DNA from: Elusimicrobiota bacterium | Lineage (GTDB): Bacteria; Elusimicrobiota; Elusimicrobia; JACQJN01 | DNA length: 11,749 nucleotides | Direction of reading: 5' to 3' | Assembly (NCBI GenBank): GCA_016205085.1 | Contig: JACQJN010000247.1 | Coordinates: 1 to 11,749, forward strand | Part shown: positions 1 to 9,000 of the stretch, piece after piece | How the letters are laid out: each line of letters starts with the position of its first letter | How positions within the stretch are numbered: position 1 is the stretch's first letter | Made by a program: the position numbers and the translations under genes | The notes under the pieces: generated by a model | The model's database searches: none | Told to the model about the DNA's origin: nothing | Seen by the model: the letters and a program-made list of their open reading frames with translations, nothing else

Positions 1-3000
1 ATTTTGGAGGGAGAGAACTTGATTAGGGCGGTGAAGGAATTTGCCTTCGCCTCTGTGATGGATTCTGGCGGATTGGCGTCAGAGGATATTTTCCCTCCTG
101 GGTCCACCATGCAGGTGTTGGATACGGTGGATGACACAATTATCGGAGAACATATTTTCAAAGACTTGAAAGAAGCCAGCAGCGTGGACGGAGCCATGTA
201 TAGTTTCACGGATTTTCAGGTCGAGGAAGAAACCATCAGCCAGGTTCTTAAGGCCATTAAGAAGACAAACAAGGCAGTTTTGCGTTTTGTGGTGGATTTT
301 AGCCAGTCCCAGGGGACATATGCCATATATCCCAAACTGAAAAAAATAGCCAATGAGGCATATCGCATAGCAGGCAAGGGAGGTAGTTTGGGAGGGCAGA
401 GTCTTCCCGGCATCATGCACCTGAAGCTTTGGTTGATTGTGCTCAAAGATGGGACCAAGGTCCTCTATGTGGGGTCCGCCAACGCTTCGGGTTCGGCTTC
501 AGGGAGCCAGCCCATCAACTATGAAACCATGCTCCGGTTCACCGTTCCCGGGGAAGCCAAGAATTCCGTTTTTGACATCTACCAGAAAAAATTTGAGGAG
601 CTTCTGGAGAGAGCCAAGAAGTTTGAGAAGAAGGTGGAGGAGGTGGGTGAGGAGGAAGCTTTAAAACAGTGGATGGAGCCAAAGACAGTTCAGAGTTTAG
701 AGTTTGGAGTTCAGAGTTCAAACTCGCAACTCGCAACTCGCCTGCCTACCGGACAGGCAGGCAACTCACAACTCTCAGAGAACTTCTTGGGCTTTAGGAA
801 AATTCGCGGGCTTATCCATAAGGCGGATTTAGCCCGAAGAATCGCTTTTAACGCCTCCGGAGAAGAAATCATTCGGTGGATTGCGGACAAATACAACATC
901 TCTCGTGGGGATTTAGAGGTCATCGCCCATCGCTTTGAAGTGAAACTCAATGATCGAAAATCTTGGCTCAGGATATCGGATGAGTTGGAAAAGCTCAATT
1001 TCCAGCAATTTTCTTCCTTGGATTCTAAAAAATACAAGGAGGGCCAGCGTGCAGGCATTTTAGGATGGGTTTTGATTCTGGGGGCAGGGATCGCTTATGG
1101 CTATGGGTATGGAATTATAGCCCTGGGCGTCTTGGGAGCTGCGGTAGGTTTGGCAGCTTGGAAAGTCAGGGGAATATTGCGCGAGGAGACTTTGGGATTG
1201 CACAAGCGGCTCATAGGATTCGCGGTGCGATTTCCTTACCATCTCTTTGACATGTTTCTTTTCGGATATTTCCGCAGGAACATCTCCTACCATTTTCTTC
1301 ATCCCAAAGAGGACTTCTTAAACCTGACACATCCCGGTTCGGCGGCTAAATATTTAGAGCATGCCATCCGTGAGCGCGGATTGAAAGAGGAAGGAAGGGG
1401 GATTTTGTACCACCCTGTTTCTAGGGGAATCCAAAGGTATTTCTGGATTCCTTTCCTCCAACCTCTTCTCCAGTTTGTGACGCGTAGGACTTCTTTGGCC
1501 TTCTTTTCCACTATGGGGATGGGAATTCTGGGAGGAGCTTCGCCTTTTATTCCTTTGGATTTTCACTTGGTTTCTGTGGCCTTGCCGGGCATTTCCACCG
1601 CCTTGGCTGTCGCCTCCGGGTTGGGTGGCGTGGCGTTACTTTTGGGTAGAAACAAAATTTCGGGGCGATGGAAGTGGGCCTTGGGACTCGCAGGGTTGGG
1701 GCTCTTGGCGGCAGGTTTGGGTCCCACGATGACATTCTTGGCCCATGGAATTCCTTTGGCTGCCTCCTCCGTTCCGTTCGTGGGGGGCGCGCTCTCTTCT
1801 ATCTCCTCGGTGGCGCTGCAGGCGCTTCTTAAAGACATGCTCTTAGGACCCCTGCTCAACACCCTCATCCTTTCCACTCTTTTGACACTGCCTCGCGCCG
1901 TATGGCAGCAGGTCATCAAAGAGCGGCACGACATGATTGCTTCCGGAAGTCCGCCTCCCGTGGATTTGGCAGCGTTGCTGCATGTGGGCGGAGTGGTTTT
2001 GAATACATTCTTTAATCCGCGGCATGAAAATTTCAGGAATTTTTGGAAACAGAATGCTTTCTCTTTTGTGGGGCTTCTTACCGTTGGGGCTGAAATAGAA
2101 GGCATCATGCAGTACATGGGCAACTTGGACGGTGCTTTAAGCCATTTGACCGGTTTGAAAGTGGGAGTTTTTCATGCCGTTGGAGCCGCCATCGAGAGAC
2201 CGGCGGAGTGGCAGGATGCCCAAGGGAATCTGCATCGCAACGTTGTCCCTATCGGAGGGGCGATCAACTGGGGGAATGTTCTTCTGTATAAATTTCAGAG
2301 CGCTCTGGGATTTAATCTCGCCGATACCGCACTGGGTTTCACAAGCCGGGTATTGAATGCCGCGCATCCCAATTCCATTTCAGCCGCCCTGGTTCCTTTG
2401 GCGGATCAGTTCTCTAGCCAACCCCCTTCGTCACGGGGAGATTCTTTAGCGGCTCAATTGGTGAGCGTGGGACAAACTTCTCCGGCAGATAAAGAACAGG
2501 GGTTTAAAGAAAAGCTGGCTCAGTCGGGAAATCTCAAGCAGGAAATTGAGAGGACCAAGCTGAGGATTCAATCCCTTCAGAAAGAGCTGATGGCTGCTCA
2601 GGTCCGCTTGAAAGAGGTGAAAGGGCAGACGGACCTCATTCCCAAAGAGATTCAGGAGAAATACGATCAGGACCTTAAATCCTTAAAGGCTAAGCGGGAT
2701 GAACTGTATACCCTTTCCAAGCTTTCCCAAAAAACGGATTTAAAAAATCCCGTTCTTTCCTCGGAACAACTCAAGGCTTTGGATTCTCTGATCGCTGGCT
2801 ACGAAGGGGTCTTGGCCCCCTCTTCCGAAGGCTCGGCCTACCTTAAATCCAAGGAGCTCGCTCTAGCTTCTTTGAAGGGACTCGTGGCTAAATTGTTCGA
2901 AGATCGAAATGATGGTAATTTGGAAGTTCGCAATGAAGATGTTCCTGAGCATCCCAAGGAAAAAGAGATCAAGGCTTTGATCGAAAAAATCGAGGATTTA

Positions 3001-6000
3001 AGCTCCGGAGTTCAGGACCAGGTGGCCCTGCGGGACGCCGTCGCCAAGCTTCTTTCCGTGGCTTCTCAAGAGAGAAGCAAGGTTTTGAAAGAGCGCCGGG
3101 CAGGGAAGGAGATGCTCGGATTCAGGAAGGAGCTTTCCAAGTGGTCCATGGTGACGGATCTTTCCTTCGCGAAAAAGGAGCTGGATTCCGCCAAGAAGGC
3201 CATCCAGGGCATGCTCCATCTTCTGGACTCCCAGAAAGAGAGGGTGGAGAAGCAGAGGCAATCCAACACCCAGAATCAGGAACAGGCCAAAGATAATCTT
3301 GGCCGCATGGAAGAATGGCGACAGAAATCTCGGGATAATATCGCCGAAGACGATCAGTGGGTTTCGGATTTGGCCATTCTTTTAGAACAAGCCCAGACCG
3401 CATCCCAAAGGATTTCAGAATTTCGTCAGGACATGTCGGCCCTGCTGTCCATGCTGGATGCCCGAGATAAGAATTCCAGTCCCGACGCTTCTTCAGAATA
3501 CCAAAGAAGGCTGGATCTTATGGGGCCGGCCACCGATCCCAACTCTTTGGCCTATAAGCGCATCCATGGCTATCCCGGCACGGACCCCAACGATGTCAAC
3601 AAGCTTTCCTTGAAGGTTTTAAATGACAATCTCAAAAAAGTAAATGACAGCATACAATCCATAAACAGCGGATTGGAAAAGCTTGAAACCGTGCCTTTGG
3701 AGTTCGTGGGGGTAGTGATGCGGGAAGTGCTGCTTACCGCGAAGTGGGACGATTCCAAGCCTCTCCTGGTGAACTTAAACAATGCCAAGGCTCATTTCGA
3801 AAAGGAGGTTAGGGACTTTCAAACCATACAAACCAACGTGAGCAACATGCTGGATCCCAATTTTTCCGGGACGACTGTGGATGATTTCGGGGATGCCCGC
3901 CCTACTTCCTTGATCCGGTTCCACGCCCAGGAACAGCAAAAGTTAGACCAAGCCAAAAATGAGATTCAGACCTACACCGGCGAGATGGACTCCATTGCCC
4001 AGTCTATTTCCCAAAGGGTTCCCGGGATCAGTCTGCCATTGCTCTCGGGCAAATCGGCTCAGGATTTGAGAGTCCTTCTGCCTCAATATGCCGATCTTTT
4101 GGAGACTCTACAATTCCCTAAGACGGCGGAGGGGGATCTGGCCAAACTGGATAAGATGGCTTTGGCGAGACTTTTGGCTAAGACGGGGGAAGCGACGGTC
4201 CGCTGGATCGTTTCCGAAAAGACGGTGGAAGTGGTTTCAAAACATATCAACCAAACCCTTCCCATCGTCAAACCGGTCATAGAATCCGTGGTTGTGGCGG
4301 AACAGAGCATGTCGGATCTTGTGGACGCCTATATTCAGTTCGCCAATCAAGGCTCTCCTCTCGATCAGGCCCAGGCGGTTCTGGATAAAACAAGGGACGT
4401 TTTGAAGGGCATATCCCCCACATTGCAGGAGGCCAAGACTCTTTTGGAGGGGACGGTGATTCCCCTGCAGCAGGAAGCCGTTGACCAGGTGGACCCCGCC
4501 AAGGGGGAGAACTTTGTGACTTTGTATGCGGAAAAGTTGAAGCTTTACAATGATATCTCCAAGGCCTACAACCGGACGGTGCCATGGGGATTGGCTTCCT
4601 TGGGAGCTCCGGAGGGAGATATCCAGAAGGCTTTGGCCAACATCGCGGACCAGCAGGAGCAGTTTGTGGATTACCAAGACCGTGTCAAAGCCCTCTTGGA
4701 CGAAGCGGCTTTACGCAAAGACCCCAACTATAACGCCACTGAAGAGGTGTTCGGTGAAAACATGCCCTATTCCCTGCCGCAGCGTCTGGTTCAATATGAG
4801 GCTGAGAAGAATCAAAGGGCTCCGGAGATCAATGCCAAAGGAGGCGAGATCAACACGATTCTGGCTCAGGTGGATGAAAGGACAGGTGGGAAATACCACC
4901 TCATCGCCGAAAATAAACTCCCGACCGATATCCAGGCTTCCGATTCCGCCAGTTTGGACCTGATACTGGATTTGCTAGAAAGCGGGAAGCTTACCGATTT
5001 GGCGGATAAGCTTCGGGACATCGCGGATGAGATGCAGAAGACCGGCGGCAGCGTGGATCTCAACGGCGACGGAGGCTTGATTAAAACGGGAGATCAACCT
5101 CCTCCTGAACTTAATAATGCACAGAGGGTGGCTTTGTTGGCTTTGGATGCGGTACGGCGCCTTGTACCTACCCCTGAGAATAGGGACTCCAGTTCCTTGA
5201 CATTCTCCATGATCCGGTTTCTCTTTTCGGATGCCGTGGTGGTGGCTTCCCGGAAAGCTCTGGATGAAAGAATCCCTGAGTCGGAGGTATTTCTGGAAAA
5301 AGCCCAAGGAGTTTTGGTGGAGGCATTGCAGGATCTTCAAAAAGATGCGGCTTATGTGCAATCCAATCCCCCTTCCGAGACGGGGGCGCAGGTGTTTGAA
5401 CGCAAGGTCAATATCTATGACCGTGTATACCAGATAGCCGGAGAGGGAAAGGACTTTTTTGGAGTCAAAAAAGGCTGGGATGAGGGGGGGCTCGAATCTT
5501 TGGAAGATATCCAACAATACCATGAAGGACTCCGGGATATATACGGCTCCGGCAATGAGGCTTTGGATGCGGAAGAGACGGCCTTAAACGCCATGCGGGA
5601 AGCCCTTCAAAAGACGCTGGAAGATTTGGGAACTCAAGAAAAAAACATTGCTACCTGGCTGTCCCAGCTCAATGATCCCAAAGAGAGCGCCATGCGGCGG
5701 GTGTCCAATAGCCTCTCGGTCCTTCAAGAAAAAACCCGCAAGCTTTTAGAGGAAAATATCGATTACAAGCTTGCCGAAAAACAGTTTGAGGCCGCCGACA
5801 AGACTTTATCCGAGAAGATGGAAGAGTTGAGCAAGGCCCACCGGGATTTGAGCGCCGCGCTGAAGGCTCTGCCCAACTGGAATGTTTTAAGTCCCGAGCT
5901 TTTGGAACATATTGAAAAAATCAGCTCCGATAGGAAGGCTTGGCTTCTGTCGGGAGGGAAGGACCAGCCGGAAGTATTGGTCATCCGGAAGTCTCATTTC

Positions 6001-9000
6001 GAAACAGTCCTCACTCAGCTTCTATCCGTCTTTGATCCGGCCAGTTCCACTCAAGATATCAAGGCTCTCAAAGAGCAAATCTTGAAAAGTCCCAATATGC
6101 TGGCTTCCCTCATCCCGGACTCCAGGATGCTCCAATTGGGAGAAGGGGAAGACGGTTTTTATTTGGTGTACCAGTCCGACCTCAGCGTGCCGTACGGCCT
6201 TCAGACCTCCAACCAGGTGACCTTAGGCAATGTGGCGAAGCTGCTGGGACAAAACATAAGCGTCACGGGATATCGTTTCGGAAGCCCTCCCAATTCTCTG
6301 AATGCCCCGTGGGGGGATCAGGGGGTTTCGGTCACCGTGGAGTCCATCAAGGGGTCCCATTGGGTCAACTACCTCAACGTTACCTTCCACCGATTTATTC
6401 AGGATATTCCCAAGGACATCTCCGTCCCTGCGCAGGCTCAGGAAAACCGGCTCATGATTTTTGACGACTTTGCCGTCATGCTTCTGGGAGACCGCCTGTA
6501 TGTGGCGGGGACCGGGTTCGGGGATTTTTCGCCTTCTGACTCTAAGAAGCGGACCTACTATTACGGCGCCAACCTGAAAACCTCCGTGAAGTTCACCAAG
6601 GTGGCCAGCCTGACGGCGGAGGAATCCCGTCTCTTTGCTAAAGATCCCCGGGAGTTTTTCCAAAAGATCAATTTGGATTTCACCGGATTTAACGAGGACC
6701 TCAACCAGGATTTTTTGATCAGCGCTAAGGGCGACAATAAACAGTTCATCCGACACAAGGCCGGAGTAAACTTGAACCTCCAGGAGGCTTTTGAGACCCA
6801 AAATACGTTTCTGGTGGATTTCTTTCTTTCCCAGGTGGAATCTACGGACGATTTTGCCCAGAAATCTCTTGGGACGACGGTGCTCAAGGGATTCTCGTTG
6901 GGAGGGGATGCGATAATGACCTCCAAGACGACAGGAGAGTTGGGTCAGGAATTCAACACATTGAGCCAGGGACTGACATTGGATCTGCCCAAACAGGGGA
7001 TCGTTCTGGGAGCGGAGGGCAAGATTTTGGGGAGCGCGGACACCTATTTCGTGGAGCTTTCCAAGAAATTGGGCAAGAGCGTATTTTCCATCTCTTACGG
7101 CAGCCCTTACGTCGGAGCCAATAAGCGGCTCACTCTGGGAAGCCAGTCCCTGTTCACGGTGGGAGATTTGTGGAGAACCGTGACTCATAAATCCGTTCAG
7201 AACTTGCAAGGGGGCGAAATCCTTTCCGAGCATAACGCCGAACTGGAGGATTTTTTCAACCATGGAACTCAAGGAAGCCCGTCTCTTCAGGAGATCAAAC
7301 GGGTCTATGAGCAGAGCATCGCTAAAAAGCTTTTGACTCAAAAGATAGGGGAGATCACCCAGGAACTTCAGCCCCTGATCCAATCCGGAGCCATTCTGAA
7401 TAATCTGCATGTCCGCGGGATGGTGGGATTCACCACCAATGCCGTGGGAGAACATATCAGCGATCGGGCGGTGGGAGGAGGGCCTCAAGCCGGGGCGGTG
7501 ACGGAATTGACGCTGACAAGGTCTCAGAAAGCTTTGATGGAAAATAAGAGCGCCCAGATCGTGGCTTTGGGATTGGAGCTTCAAAGCTTGTATATGGATT
7601 TGACCCGCCAGTGGCAGGAGACGGTGATGGCCTTGGCCCAAGCGCAGTGGGAAGCGCGGCTGGCGGAGTTTATGATTCTCAACGCCCAGGACGAAACCTT
7701 GAGAGCTCAGGCGGTTGTGGAACAGGAGCAGGCCTTTAGCCGACTTCGCCAGGCTGCCATCCAGTACAACATGCTCACGGGGAGGGGACCGAGTGCCTCC
7801 ATCCCCAAGGAAATGCAGGGGCTCAGTTCCCAGGATTTGTCTCAGTTGATGTCGGAGGTGGGCCGCTCCATGAAAGATCCGCAAAGGCTGACCCAGTTGT
7901 TTCAGACCCTCGACGCGGAAGAATTGGATATCCCCAAACCTGGAGTCAATGTGGCCGGCTGGATTCCTTTTATCGAAAAACTAACTTTTCAGGTGGGAAC
8001 TCAAATCCAGGATTTCATGGGCAACCATGTGTTCGGATTTGGGCTGGGTGTGGCGGTGCCAGTTTATGATCCTCATTCCAAAGAGAAGGATAAGGCTTTG
8101 AAGCTGGAGAACAAGGCCAAGCTTCAGGAGATATCGGCGCTTTACGAAAAGTATTATCAGGCATCCGGACAGGCTCAAGTGAAGGCTTTGGTTGCGGATT
8201 CCCAAAGACAGCTGCTGGGAGCCAGCCAGATGAAGACTGCCCAAGCCCTTTCCAAAACCATCGTGGCCTACCGGAACGGGTTGATTTCTCAAAATGAGCT
8301 TTGGCAGGCTTTTCGGACTTGGGCTTGGTATACGGATGAACTTCTGACTGCGCAGGCCCAGCAGGCTTTCCAGGAGTCCTTGTCCGCTATGTATAAAGGT
8401 GTCGGAAGTCAAAACTCTCAACTCGCAACTCTCAACTCGCAACTGTCTTTAGGGGAAAGAAGTCAGGCGGCTTCCCTGATGATGGAAGCGGTGAATCATC
8501 GGATTTCCAAAATCGGATTGGAAATCCGCTCTATCACCAATCTCACCTCCTCCGGAGTGGGGTGGATTCCCAATGTTTCCCTGACGGGATTCGGGATTTT
8601 GCCTATCTTGATTCCTTCTTTCGAGTTGACTTCCAATGAGCTTAGGGAGCTTCAGGTGCAGGAACAGAAGGGACGCCTGTCCTATTACCAGAACCTCGAG
8701 GCAAAGGTGAAAATGGATGTTACCCTTAAAATTTTCCAGAACTACGCAACCTACAAGATGCTGGGGGAGATGATCGAGGTATATAGAAATCAAAGAATCC
8801 CGGAGTTGGAAAAATCTGGCAACAGCTGGGAGCTGGATCAGGAGAAGATACGGCTTTTGGAGTTGGAAGGCAGCCGCAAGCAGACCCAGCAGATTTTGAA
8901 CTCTTTGATGGGAAGGCCTTTGGAAACTCCGATCTCCACGGATGTAAGCCTTTCCCAGGCTTGGGCGGAGCTTTTGGAATACCTGAAGTCTAGGGACGCC

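Noticed and set aside
437..664. Short plus-strand frame with Arg/Ser/Pro-rich product
   Set aside because: It is out of frame with the phospholipase D-like signature, which clearly belongs to frame +1.
740..762. Hairpin read as a transcription terminator
   Set aside because: The stem is in the middle of an open frame, no T-run follows, and it lies within a repeat array.
1563..2123. A 186-codon minus-strand frame opposite the membrane cluster
   Set aside because: The plus strand here encodes well-formed hydrophobic helices. The antisense product has no recognisable pattern and no ribosome-binding context.
2895..2946. Possible degenerate A/T-rich repeat around the NLEVRNED-coding stretch
   Set aside because: Only a vague similarity between two short segments; no period could be established.
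4051..4062. SGKS at residues 1351-1354 considered as a nucleotide-binding P-loop
   Set aside because: The glycine spacing of a Walker A motif is missing and the surroundings are helical, with no preceding strand.
4975..5523. A 182-codon minus-strand frame
   Set aside because: It is an antisense shadow of the helical region, in codon register with the sense frame and explained by codon choice.
6223..7884. A 553-codon open frame on the minus strand
   Set aside because: It lies in codon register with the giant plus-strand frame. It ends at 6223-6225, where the sense codon is TTA, and upstream it is bounded by the sense codon CTA at 7981. Its openness just reflects a run without sense TTA, CTA or TCA codons. 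Its translation is rich in His, Arg, Gln and Leu with no domain, while the plus strand encodes the beta-rich and TolC-like parts here.
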